Notes under the pieces: model-generated | Told to the model about the DNA's origin: nothing | The model's database searches: none | Seen by the model: the letters and a program-made list of their open reading frames with translations, nothing else | Made by a program: the position numbers and the translations under genes | From: Streptococcus dysgalactiae subsp. dysgalactiae | Lineage (GTDB): Bacteria; Bacillota; Bacilli; Lactobacillales; Streptococcaceae | Assembly: GCF_900459225.1 (NCBI RefSeq) | Contig: NZ_UHFH01000003.1 | Coordinates: 216,501-280,500 of the forward strand | Reading direction: 5' to 3' | Length of the DNA stretch: 64,000 bases | In this document: positions 42,937-50,354 of the stretch, in pieces | How positions within the stretch are numbered: position 1 is the stretch's first letter | How the letters are laid out: the number at the start of each line of letters is the position of its first letter

Positions 42937-42956
42937 GAATTCGTATAGGAGAAATC

Positions 42957-43403
42957 ATGAACAAAACAACTTTCATGGCTAAACCAGGCCAAGTTGAACG
43001 CAAATGGTACGTTGTTGACGCAACTGATGTGCCACTTGGACGTCTTTCTGCAGTAGTTGCTAGCGTACTTCGCGGAAAAAACAAACCAACTTTCACACCA
43101 CACACTGATACAGGTGACTTCGTTATCGTTATCAACGCTGAAAAAGTTAAATTAACTGGTAAAAAAGCGACTGATAAAGTTTACTACACTCACTCAATGT
43201 ACCCAGGTGGTTTGAAATCAATCACTGCTGGTGAACTTCGCTCTAAAAACGCAGTTCGCTTGATTGAAAAATCAGTTAAAGGCATGCTTCCACATAACAC
43301 TCTTGGACGTGCACAAGGTATGAAATTGAAAGTCTTCGTTGGGGGTGAGCACACTCACGCAGCACAACAACCAGAAGTACTTGACATCTCAGGACTTATC
43401 TAA
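42957..43403 (+). CDS. rplM: 50S ribosomal protein L13
   Basis: A 148-residue L13: [20 protein letters not shown] at the start (in part), [31 protein letters not shown] and [18 protein letters not shown] precedes ATG 42957; the upstream in-frame TTG lies in the leader and is ignored. It is the first gene of the rplM-rpsI operon. Confidence 0.98.
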   Translation: MNKTTFMAKPGQVERKWYVVDATDVPLGRLSAVVASVLRGKNKPTFTPHTDTGDFVIVINAEKVKLTGKKATDKVYYTHSMYPGGLKSITAGELRSKNAVRLIEKSVKGMLPHNTLGRAQGMKLKVFVGGEHTHAAQQPEVLDISGLI

Positions 43404-43423
43404 GAGGAAAGGAGCATTAAATA

Positions 43424-43816
43424 ATGGCACAAGCACAATATGCAGGTACTGGCCGTCGTAAAAACGCTGTTGCACGCGTTCGTTTGGTTCCAGGTACTGG
43501 TAAAATCACTGTTAACAAAAAAGATGTAGAAGAATACATCCCACATGCTGACCTACGTTTGATCATCAACCAACCTTTTGCAGTTACATCAACTGAAGGT
43601 TCATACGACGTTTTCGTAAACGTTGTTGGTGGTGGTTACGGTGGACAATCAGGTGCGATTCGTCATGGTATCGCTCGTGCGCTTCTTCAAGTAGACCCAG
43701 ACTTCCGCGATTCATTGAAACGCGCTGGCCTTCTTACACGTGACGCACGTATGGTTGAACGTAAAAAACCAGGTCTTAAGAAAGCTCGTAAAGCTTCACA
43801 ATTCTCAAAACGTTAA
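43424..43816 (+). CDS. rpsI: 30S ribosomal protein S9
   Basis: A 130-residue S9 with [17 protein letters not shown] at the start and the conserved C-terminal [18 protein letters not shown] tail that reaches the P site. Its last codons form the left attachment repeat of the integrated element, so insertion leaves the protein intact. It is 20 bp after rplM. Confidence 0.98.
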
Positions 43817-43819
43817 TCA
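43800..43819 (+). repeat. attL core of the outer element
   Basis: The 20-mer AATTCTCAAAACGTTAATCA, comprising the last codons and stop of rpsI, is repeated exactly at 63251-63270. These are direct repeats, as expected for site-specific integration. Confidence 0.9.
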
Positions 43820-43852
43820 AAACCTTATTATACCAACGTTTACAGGCACTTT

Positions 43853-43873
43853 TTGGTGTCAGTTGGTGTTAAT
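43853..43873 (+). repeat. Arm-type repeats near attL
   Basis: Two tandem TTGGTGT units (TTGGTGTCAG, TTGGTGTTAA). A similar pair, ATGGTGTTAA-TTGGTGTCAA, is at 63122-63142 near attR. They are likely binding sites for the integrase N-terminal domain. Confidence 0.55.
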
Positions 43874-44919
43874 TATAGTGATAAGTCGTTTAAGAGACTT
43901 AAAGCATCGGCATCCTGCTGGTGCTTTTTTTCTGGCATTAATTCAAGATAATATTGCTGAGTTGTCAAAATTGAATTGTGCCCCAAACGTCTTGAAATAT
44001 AATCCAGACTAATATCTTTTGAAAATAGAAAAGAAGCGTGGGTATCACGTAAGCCGTGAAATGTTGTCTTAGTTAGGTCAAGTTGTTTCAGTAAGCGTTG
44101 AAGTTGCCCAGCTTGTCTAAATCCATTCCAATCAAAAACGTAATCTGTTTTAGTATTAGCTAGATTTACTAGTATTTGATAAATGTCTTTATTGATAGAA
44201 ATATCACGTTTAGAATGTTTAGTTTTGAGTTGTGTGTCATCATTCGTAGGACTAATAGAGCGTTTAATTTTGACGCCATACTCAAAAACATCTTCTTTTT
44301 TAATCCCTAGAAGCTCCCCACGCCTTGCACCTGTTTCAAGTGCGAGGGCAACAAGAATGTTAAATTCATCTTCTTTGTTGCTTAGGCAATATTGTCTGAG
44401 TTTTTTGAACTCTGTTATAGAGAGTGGAACATTACGTTTAGGCTGTTCTTGTCCCTTTGCTTTTAGAAAGTGTCCAAAGTCATTGCTAATCAATCCACGA
44501 GCATAAGCATATTTCAGCGAACCACGGATTTTAAGGACAAGTTCTTTGACCGTCTTTTTTGAATGAGTTTCTGCATACTGGTCAATTTTCTTTTGCATGA
44601 TGAGGTCATCAAGATGTTTCAGTTGAATACCATTAAAAAGGCTATCAATTACTACGAGTGTGCGCTTATAGTTAATAAAGGTCGCCTCACGGACATCATT
44701 TTTCTTGACCGTATGAACCCAATTTCGGTAGAAATCGGTAAATAGGGTAGAGCGTTCCGCTATATTCTTACCTCGTCCTTTTTCAAGCTCCATTTCTAGT
44801 GTCCAGAGTTCCGCATCTTTTTTGTTGCTGAATGTTTTGGTTTCTCTTTTGTATTGTCCTTTCTTATAGAGTGATACAGTTGCACGGAAAGAATTTCCAC
44901 GTTTTGTTATGGTTGCCAT
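43873..44919 (-). CDS. Tyrosine recombinase (integrase) of the outer element
   Basis: A 348-residue phage-type integrase with an N-terminal arm-binding domain (RGNSFRATVSLYKKGQYKRE), SAM-like core-binding domain and catalytic domain: Arg in ETGARRGELL (~196), Lys in TKHSKRD, HGLRDTHAS (His-x-x-Arg, ~291-294), His in RRLGHNS and nucleophile Tyr in TTQQYYLEL (~326). It converges on rpsI and lies beside attL, as usual. AAAGG precedes the ATG. Confidence 0.95.
   Translation of the reverse strand: MATITKRGNSFRATVSLYKKGQYKRETKTFSNKKDAELWTLEMELEKGRGKNIAERSTLFTDFYRNWVHTVKKNDVREATFINYKRTLVVIDSLFNGIQLKHLDDLIMQKKIDQYAETHSKKTVKELVLKIRGSLKYAYARGLISNDFGHFLKAKGQEQPKRNVPLSITEFKKLRQYCLSNKEDEFNILVALALETGARRGELLGIKKEDVFEYGVKIKRSISPTNDDTQLKTKHSKRDISINKDIYQILVNLANTKTDYVFDWNGFRQAGQLQRLLKQLDLTKTTFHGLRDTHASFLFSKDISLDYISRRLGHNSILTTQQYYLELMPEKKHQQDADALSLLNDLSL
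43902..43931 (+). terminator. Plus-strand terminator inside the integrase 3' end
   Basis: An 11-bp stem (AAGCATCGGCA, loop TCC, TGCTGGTGCTT; three G-T pairs) followed by T7 on the plus strand, 86 bp after the rpsI stop. It lies in the antisense of integrase codons for KKHQQDADAL. It would end rplM-rpsI transcripts now cut off from their own terminator, and would stop them from running into the convergent integrase gene. Confidence 0.7.
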
Positions 44920-44943
44920 TTTATCAGCCTTTCTATAAAAAAT

Positions 44944-45001
44944 GATTGATAAAATAGACTAGTCACATATAGGATATATGAAAAATCGGATTTTATCAAT
45001 C
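44944..45001. repeat. 12-bp inverted repeat between xis-like gene and integrase
   Basis: GATTGATAAAAT (44944-44955) and ATTTTATCAATC (44990-45001) are perfect complements; a second dyad (CATATAGGATATATG) lies in the loop. It may attenuate integrase expression or bind the excisionase. Confidence 0.45.
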
Positions 45002-45009
45002 GTTGATGG

Positions 45010-45189
45010 TTATACGCAGTGATTTTCAATAAATGTGATTAAATTGGTTCTCAAGTAACGTTCTTGTTTACCAACCATAAAACATTGAAAATCAGGATGG
45101 CTTCTGATGTATTTATCAAATGACTTAGGGTCGATTCCTAGAAAATCAGAGGCTTGCTGGCGTGTCAGTAGTAGGGGCATATTATTCAT
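45010..45189 (-). CDS. Excisionase-like HTH protein
   Basis: A 59-residue MerR/excisionase-type HTH: LLLTRQQASDFLGIDPKSFDKYI followed by a beta wing (seen in part). The start MNNMPLLLTRQ overlaps the rep stop codon (ATGAATAA), with GAGG upstream, so it is translationally coupled to rep. Position next to the integrase supports the role as recombination directionality factor; this is inference. Confidence 0.7.
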   Translation of the reverse strand: MNNMPLLLTRQQASDFLGIDPKSFDKYIRSHPDFQCFMVGKQERYLRTNLITFIENHCV

Positions 45190-45796
45190 TGTCTTCAGCC
45201 TCCGTTTCATACGGTTCTTTTTGCTGTTGATAGCGGTTTGGATTATGCCGACGTGAATCCAGAAACTTAGCGAAGAAATAGGTGCGTTCGATGATGAGAC
45301 CTAATAGATTAGTATTGTTTGCTCGTGCATACCAGACTAACTCTTCAAATTCGGTAAAGTCGTTTTCTTCGATAATGTCGACTACTTCATGAATAAAATC
45401 TGAGGAGTTCATTTCCATCAAGAATTTTTCCAAATTAAAGCCACAACCGACTTCAATATCCTCAATGTTGTAAGGAGTTTTATCTGGATTTTCCGCATGG
45501 GTAAAGTAGTTAAATAAACCAGTAGGAGACATAACTGCTTCTACATGTGCTGGTCCATTCAGCTTATCGCTGATGATGTTTGACACTTGGGAATAGCTTT
45601 TTAGTGAGTCAAAGAAGAATGCACCGTGCTTGTGCGACTTTTTGAACTCTCCTGTTTGTCTATTGACATCCTTATCATGCCAAGGGCTAAGAATAAAGGG
45701 AATATGAAGTTCCTCTAAAATATTCAAGTAGTCCTCTGGTGCGCTTTCCTTGTAGAAGAGAAATGTCCATTTGGTTGAGCGTTGTTCTTTTGCCAT
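45182..45796 (-). CDS. pMV158-type rolling-circle replication initiator
   Basis: A 204-residue Rep_2-family protein. It parallels pMV158 RepB in its start (MAKEQRSTKWTFLFYKES against MAKEKARYFTFLLYPES), in PFILSPWHDKD, in the metal-binding His pair KKSHKHGAFFF and in the catalytic-Tyr segment LFNYFTHAENPDK. The chosen start at 45796 gives this N-terminus; GAGG lies upstream. It nicks the double-strand origin to start replication of the excised circle and may also act as relaxase for mobilization. A matching origin lies 100 bp upstream. Confidence 0.88.
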   Translation of the reverse strand: MAKEQRSTKWTFLFYKESAPEDYLNILEELHIPFILSPWHDKDVNRQTGEFKKSHKHGAFFFDSLKSYSQVSNIISDKLNGPAHVEAVMSPTGLFNYFTHAENPDKTPYNIEDIEVGCGFNLEKFLMEMNSSDFIHEVVDIIEENDFTEFEELVWYARANNTNLLGLIIERTYFFAKFLDSRRHNPNRYQQQKEPYETEAEDNE

Positions 45797-45823
45797 AGGC
45801 GTGTACCTCATTTCTTTTGGTTC

Positions 45824-45864
45824 TATTACTAAGGAGAATTGACAAGTCAAACGCAAAGTTTTTT
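45824..45864 (-). promoter_or_regulatory. Bipartite promoter-like motif, copy A (rep)
   Basis: On the minus strand AAAAAACTTTGCGTT, 11 bp, TTCTCCTTAGTAATA. A second copy with identical blocks and spacing is at 48129-48169, upstream of the transfer genes. Probable shared promoter or operator of the element. Confidence 0.55.
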
Positions 45865-45901
45865 GGAGGAAATTTTCATATTTTCTGTGATTATTGATTA
45901 T

Positions 45902-45937
45902 TGACCTATTGGGGGTCGTAGTAACCCCAATAGGTCA
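45902..45937 (-). other. Rolling-circle double-strand origin (nic hairpin)
   Basis: A perfect 13-bp inverted repeat (TGACCTATTGGGG and CCCCAATAGGTCA) whose 10-nt loop on the minus strand is TTACTACGAC. TACTACG/A is the nick site known for pMV158-family RepB proteins, so nicking is predicted between minus-strand bases 45917 and 45916. It lies upstream of rep, as in pMV158. Confidence 0.75.
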
Positions 45938-45954
45938 CGGTAAAAAAGAACATA

Positions 45955-45998
45955 GAAAAGGGGCTGTTTGGCTTTTGCTTAACGCAAGCCACAGCCCC
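45955..45998 (-). terminator. Terminator before the origin
   Basis: A GGGGCTGT/ACAGCCCC stem with an inner AAGCC/GGCTT stem, followed on the minus strand by TTTTCT. It ends the transfer-gene transcript before the nic hairpin. A role in single-strand origin function is also possible. Confidence 0.55.
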
Positions 45999-46005
45999 CA
46001 AGGGA

Positions 46006-46611
46006 TTAACGTTTTTGTCCAGTGAACCAAAATTGATTACGAACTCGAATAGGAGAAGAGAAATAATAATCGGTGTGTTGGCTGGCAATCTCTTCTTTTA
46101 GTTGTGCTTCCATCTCTTTTAGGATTTTTTGTCCCTGTTGGTCTCTAGGGACTTTTAGAAAGATAGTGATGGTATCTTTTCGTATATCCACAATGCACTT
46201 GCGAACAGCTCGGTTAAATCCGTTATGGATTGGATTGCTAGTGGTAACGGTCTGGTTTTCAAGGTTGCTTATCTTCTGTACTCGTTCACGTTGGAAAAGG
46301 AAGTGTCTTAATAAAAAGGTACGATAGACAGATTGGCAGTAATTCCAAAGACTGTCTGTTTTCAATCGTTGTATCATCTCTATCCCAGCCAATAATAAGG
46401 CTAGTAGTAGAGAAACAAGAGCGAATCCGTGACAAACAGAACTAATGGTATCAGTAACGTTTATAACTTTATCTAGATTTACAAATGAGATATTGGTTAA
46501 TTGAACGGAAAGAAAATTGGACAGCCAACCGAACATAGAACAGATTGGAGCAATAAGTAGTAAGTATAGGATGAGATTGAAACTTCTCATGAAGTAGGTT
46601 TTAGTGGTCAT
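46006..46611 (-). CDS. Element membrane protein of unknown function
   Basis: A 201-residue protein with two N-terminal hydrophobic regions (FNLILYLLLIAPICSMFGWL, ~9-28; GFALVSLLLALLLAGI, ~62-77) and a ~110-residue basic cytoplasmic domain. The ATG overlaps the stop of the FtsK-like gene (ATGA), so it is translationally coupled to it. A partner role in DNA transfer or in anchoring the ATPase at the membrane is plausible. I know no named family. Confidence 0.6.
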   Translation of the reverse strand: MTTKTYFMRSFNLILYLLLIAPICSMFGWLSNFLSVQLTNISFVNLDKVINVTDTISSVCHGFALVSLLLALLLAGIEMIQRLKTDSLWNYCQSVYRTFLLRHFLFQRERVQKISNLENQTVTTSNPIHNGFNRAVRKCIVDIRKDTITIFLKVPRDQQGQKILKEMEAQLKEEIASQHTDYYFSSPIRVRNQFWFTGQKR

Positions 46612-47708
46612 AGGATACCTCGCTTTGTGTAATAGGTTGGACATAGTAAGGGGAGGACTTGATACGGGTGTTCATTGTCAATAACTTGAATGATTCCCGT
46701 CCCATGTCCTGTTGGAATCACAATCCCCTCTGGGTCTAGGTCTGGAAACAAGAATTGAGTGGTCTTCTGATTGATATTTCCGATTTGTAATAATACGTTT
46801 AGCTGTTCCCTTACTGAAATGGGAATGGTATTGTGGTCAAAACGCTGGCTTACTAAAAAGAGATGGATTTTAGTAGCACGTCCCAACAAGGCAATCTGTG
46901 AGAGCAAGGAGAAAAAGGCATCTTTGATGTTCTTATTGACTCCCTCTGATAGGGCTAGGACTTCATCAATGACAATGGTTAGATGAGTAAATTGATGGTT
47001 GGGGTTATCATATAAGATAGCTTGTCGTTTCTGAATGAGAGTTGCACACTGGCTTAATTGTTCATTGACTTGTGAAACAAAATCAGATTTTGAACGGTTT
47101 TCGACAGGGTGGATAACTGCAATGTGATTTTCTCTTGCCCAACGACTTGGGGTATCGAATTTAGGGTCAATGATAATCAAATCAGACATATGTTTCAAAA
47201 TACTCAAGAAGTAAGTTAGAGCATACGATTTCCCAGACCCTGAATTTCCAGCGATAGCCCAGTGATTTACCTTTTCAAGATTGAGTTCAAAGTGCTTCAT
47301 GATAGGGATTTTTCCTTGCGGTAAGCTGGCTGAAAACTTATCTAAATCAGGAATCGCCAAACGTTCTGAAATTCCTTTTTTCCAAGGAAAGAATAGTCCA
47401 CGTTGTATGTGTAAGTCATCTGTTTCTAACGGGACAAAATAGGTGGCATTTTGTTTTAGAAGCGTATACTGTGGATATAATGAAGCATTGGCAATCAGAA
47501 AGATTTTCTTGTACAAGTCATCATCAAGGATATAGGCGCAAGGCAGGCGAGGGACGAAGACAAAGCCGTCTTCTTGGATAATGATATTAAAGGAGTTAGT
47601 ATAGCTGGTTTCTCCCTGCATTAAAGCCCCAAGAGCCATGTTCAGGCTCTGGAGCAAGTAAGATTGCAGGAAAGATTGGTTCAGCACATCACGAGATTGT
47701 GAAGCCAT
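46608..47708 (-). CDS. FtsK/SpoIIIE-like DNA translocase (coupling protein candidate)
   Basis: A 366-residue ATPase with Walker A GNSGSGKSYALTYFLSIL (~153-170), DLIIIDPKFDTPSRWA and Walker B LTIVIDEVLAL (~240). A shorter N-terminal domain precedes it. Relatives in streptococcal mobilizable elements act as coupling proteins that bring the Rep/relaxase-bound DNA to a conjugation channel supplied by another element. It overlaps the upstream gene (TAATG) and the downstream one (ATGA). Confidence 0.8.
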   Translation of the reverse strand: MASQSRDVLNQSFLQSYLLQSLNMALGALMQGETSYTNSFNIIIQEDGFVFVPRLPCAYILDDDLYKKIFLIANASLYPQYTLLKQNATYFVPLETDDLHIQRGLFFPWKKGISERLAIPDLDKFSASLPQGKIPIMKHFELNLEKVNHWAIAGNSGSGKSYALTYFLSILKHMSDLIIIDPKFDTPSRWARENHIAVIHPVENRSKSDFVSQVNEQLSQCATLIQKRQAILYDNPNHQFTHLTIVIDEVLALSEGVNKNIKDAFFSLLSQIALLGRATKIHLFLVSQRFDHNTIPISVREQLNVLLQIGNINQKTTQFLFPDLDPEGIVIPTGHGTGIIQVIDNEHPYQVLPLLCPTYYTKRGIL

Positions 47709-48028
47709 TACCGAACCTCCTTGATACCATCTGCTTTGAAGTAAATGTTATACTTCACTTCGCAGGCTTGTAGGGTGTCAAATTGAACCATAGATTGAAA
47801 AGCTGGGAGCTTAATTTCATCTTTAAATTTCACTTGGAAAGGATCTTGTCCTTCCTGTACAAACCATGCTTTGTAGGCAACGATTTCCCCAGTTGGTTTT
47901 CCATCTTCAAACCGTTGCTGAGGTTCAAGTTCGGTGCTAAGTGAGTGAATCGGTTGTTTTCGGCTGATGATTTTGTCAGCTAGTGTAGTTGTGTAACCAC
48001 CTTTAGTGGTTTTCATTTTGAATGCCAT
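47708..48028 (-). CDS. Unknown element protein
   Basis: A 106-residue soluble protein (MAFKMKTTKGGYTTTLADKI; AYKAWFVQEGQDPFQVKFKDEI) rich in beta-type sequence. First gene of a three-gene coupled operon with the FtsK-like ATPase and membrane protein. AGGAGGAA precedes the ATG. A role similar to the small DUF961-type proteins of Tn916-like elements is possible from position only. Confidence 0.6.
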   Translation of the reverse strand: MAFKMKTTKGGYTTTLADKIISRKQPIHSLSTELEPQQRFEDGKPTGEIVAYKAWFVQEGQDPFQVKFKDEIKLPAFQSMVQFDTLQACEVKYNIYFKADGIKEVR

Positions 48029-48128
48029 AGAGCAGTTCCTCCTGTGTTATAGAAAAAATTGTGAATTCGACATGCTCGGTTTTGGTCATGAGCTGGACTT
48101 GGTTGTTTAGGTTGTATGACCACCTCCT

Positions 48129-48169
48129 TATTACTAAGGAGAAATAGAAGCTCGAACGCAAAGTTTTTT
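48129..48169 (-). promoter_or_regulatory. Bipartite promoter-like motif, copy B (transfer genes)
   Basis: Identical 15-nt blocks and 11-bp spacing to copy A at 45824-45864, while the spacer bases differ at most positions. It lies about 100 bp upstream of the ATG at 48028. Confidence 0.55.
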
Positions 48170-48229
48170 TGAAAAAATTTTATTTTTTCAAAAAAAAATC
48201 CAGTGCCAAAAAACACTGAATTTTAGGTA

Positions 48230-48678
48230 TTAGCGATAGTCTTCCAATAGGGAAGCTAATTTTTTAAGAGCTTTTAGATAATGAGATTTGACAGTCACAT
48301 CACTCATTTTTTTATAGTGTTCATTGATATAGCGAGCTGTCTCTTTATAACTACAACCTTGTTCAGCGACCATTTCAACAATTTCACGGTCAATAGGCTC
48401 TAAAATTTCTTTAGCTTTATTGACTGCTTGCTCGATTTCTTTTTTCTCAAGAACCTCTTGAGGATTCAAATCAGAACTTGCAACTATTTCATGGCGTTCA
48501 CGTTGTTTACCGTAGTTTCGAGAAATATTCTCTTCAAGGCTTTTTTATGGTGGTATCGGTCACGACGCTCAGCATTGCTTTGTTCTTGTTGGAGGAGACG
48601 GTCAACCTCTTTCCAATTTCCAGTTTCGACAGCTTTTTCAATCTTACGCTCACGGCGTTCGGTAACTTTGTTACTCAT
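48230..48678 (-). CDS. Sigma-70-like regulator split between two frames
   Basis: The first frame (48678 to 48484) reads MSNKVTERRERKIEKAVET...NAERRDRYHHKK, with AAGGAAG before the ATG, then continues with an unlikely tail to a stop. At the A6 run (48541-48546) a shift of -1, or one extra A, leads to SLEENISRNYGKQRERHEIV and on through NPQEVLEKKEIEQ to a sigma region 4-like HTH (MVAEQGCSYKETARYINEHY), ending at 48230. The joined ~149-residue product looks like a natural protein. A stop just upstream in the second frame rules out an independent start there, other than a TTG at 48469. Either programmed slippage or a one-base deletion explains it. Confidence 0.65.
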
Positions 48679-48738
48679 AATAGTACTTCCTTTCTTGTCC
48701 TTAGACAGAAAGAAACGATATGAGCGAGCATTGAACAC

Positions 48739-48978
48739 CGATTATGGCAAAAGGCACACCAAACAAACGGTGAAACAATTCTATGCAAGATATGACCTTT
48801 ATCGCCATATCATCATATTTGTTTCAATCCGTCCGTTTGATGGCCATCAATTAGGACTATTAAAAATTTTTATCAAGAGTTTTTCTTGATAGGTCTATTA
48901 AACCAATTTTTTAGTTTGTTGTAGTTAGTAAAAAATGGTAGAATATTTAATAAAAATCTACCAATTTTTGAGGTTTAT
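48739..48978. promoter_or_regulatory. Divergent regulatory region
   Basis: Contains the dyad TATCAAGA-GTTTT-TCTTGATA (48871-48891). Near the plus-strand gene, TAGAAT (48939-48944) as -10 is overlapped by the inverted repeat TGGTAGA (48936-48942) and TCTACCA (48957-48963). This suggests autoregulation of the XRE gene that heads the restriction-modification block. Confidence 0.5.
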
Positions 48979-50286
48979 ATGAATTTTGAAAAAATGATTG
49001 ATGGAATGATTGCTGAAAGAATTATAAATGCCAGAAAATCACGGAAGCTAACGCAAGAAGCTTTTTGTGATAAATTTTCGGAAAAGGTGAGTTTAGATAA
49101 ATTTCGATTATCAAATTTGGAAAATGGAAAACGAAATAAAAAGAAAAACCCCCATTTTTTAACGGAGGCTTACATAGAGTTTTATTCCGAGCTGTTAGGT
49201 GTTTCAAACGAGGAATTTCTTTTTGGAAATTTAGAAGAGAAGAAAAGTTTAATCAAATTGATTTTGTTGAATATTTTTATGAATGCCGACTCACAGGCAT
49301 ATAGGTCAGACATACCTCAAGTTGAACAGACACCTATATTTGACATTGATATAGCTTCTGACAAAGAATTTTTTAGATTAGCGTTTTTGAACTTATCAGA
49401 AGAAAAATATGGAGACTATTACACCAAATCACAAAAGTACTTTATAGATTTAGCAAGTGGCACAGACATAAAGATTTCGGATATGAAAACGTACCGAAAA
49501 AAGGTGGCTGGTGTTTTGAAAGAAATAGATTCCTTCTTTTATAGTGAAAGGTTTGCTTCGTCCTATACTTCTTTAATGGACGGCAGGAGTATATTTTCAG
49601 AGCAATCCTCTATCTTATTAAGAATATTATTGGGGAATTTTGATTTTGCTTGTGATTTTCTCAATAGAAAAAGCAATTCTGAAACAATTAGGTGTAACGG
49701 GGTAGACTTAAGACAACCTAGTGTAGAGTATTTTTATATTGACAACTATCTGAATTCTGTAGGTAACTTTTCAGCTAGTGTTACTAACTGGAAAGAGGTA
49801 TCATTTGTTTTATTTATAAATGCATTTAATGAGTTTTTAGAATTGTATTTAGAATTATTTGTGGATTTTTTCTCAAAAAATATTTTTAATAAGAGCTTGA
49901 AACAACTCTCTAATGATTATATCAACACCTTATTTGCTGGGAAAGAATTTACGGAGTTGTTAAATAATATTTATCTAAAAGACCAATTCTTAATGGAGCG
50001 TATGATTGGTCATAATTTCTCTAGAGCCATGATTCAAAAATTTTCATTAGTCAAAGAAAATTCAATCAAATTAAAAAAAATAGGTAGAACTTATCCAACA
50101 ACTGTGAATAGGTTAGAAGATTTCTATGAGTTAGACCGTGTAAAAAGTCAACGAGGAGTATATGATTTAGATAAATATCTATATGACTTTGAAAACATGA
50201 CAGTATTGTATGCGAATAGCGGACAAAAATATGCTAGTGGAGGATTATTTCTACCTTCGTATTTTGATATAACTTCACTGAAATAG
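48979..50286 (+). CDS. Long XRE-type HTH protein upstream of the R-M genes
   Basis: A 435-residue protein. The N-terminal ~80 residues form a Cro/CI-like HTH (RIINARKSRKLTQEAFCDKF, SLDKFRLSNLENGKRNK); the remaining ~350 residues are helical, rich in Phe, Leu and Asn, without a known motif. It is not a typical short C-protein. It is 68 bp upstream of the methyltransferase and may control R-M expression after transfer, or may itself be a defence effector. Strong AT bias. Confidence 0.6.
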   Translation: MNFEKMIDGMIAERIINARKSRKLTQEAFCDKFSEKVSLDKFRLSNLENGKRNKKKNPHFLTEAYIEFYSELLGVSNEEFLFGNLEEKKSLIKLILLNIFMNADSQAYRSDIPQVEQTPIFDIDIASDKEFFRLAFLNLSEEKYGDYYTKSQKYFIDLASGTDIKISDMKTYRKKVAGVLKEIDSFFYSERFASSYTSLMDGRSIFSEQSSILLRILLGNFDFACDFLNRKSNSETIRCNGVDLRQPSVEYFYIDNYLNSVGNFSASVTNWKEVSFVLFINAFNEFLELYLELFVDFFSKNIFNKSLKQLSNDYINTLFAGKEFTELLNNIYLKDQFLMERMIGHNFSRAMIQKFSLVKENSIKLKKIGRTYPTTVNRLEDFYELDRVKSQRGVYDLDKYLYDFENMTVLYANSGQKYASGGLFLPSYFDITSLK

Positions 50287-50354
50287 TGATATAATAAGAC
50301 GAGTGTTGATTTTTTTGATAGATAGCTATCATTATTATAATTAAGGAGTAAAAT

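Noticed and set aside
44183-44506. 107-residue plus-strand frame opposite the integrase
   Set aside because: Exact antisense of a clear integrase gene with no ribosome site or family motif.
48013-48216. 67-residue minus-strand frame over the leader of the transfer operon
   Set aside because: It runs through the bipartite promoter motif and overlaps the next start. The only ribosome-like site is too close to its internal GTG. A leader peptide cannot be excluded, but coding is not supported.
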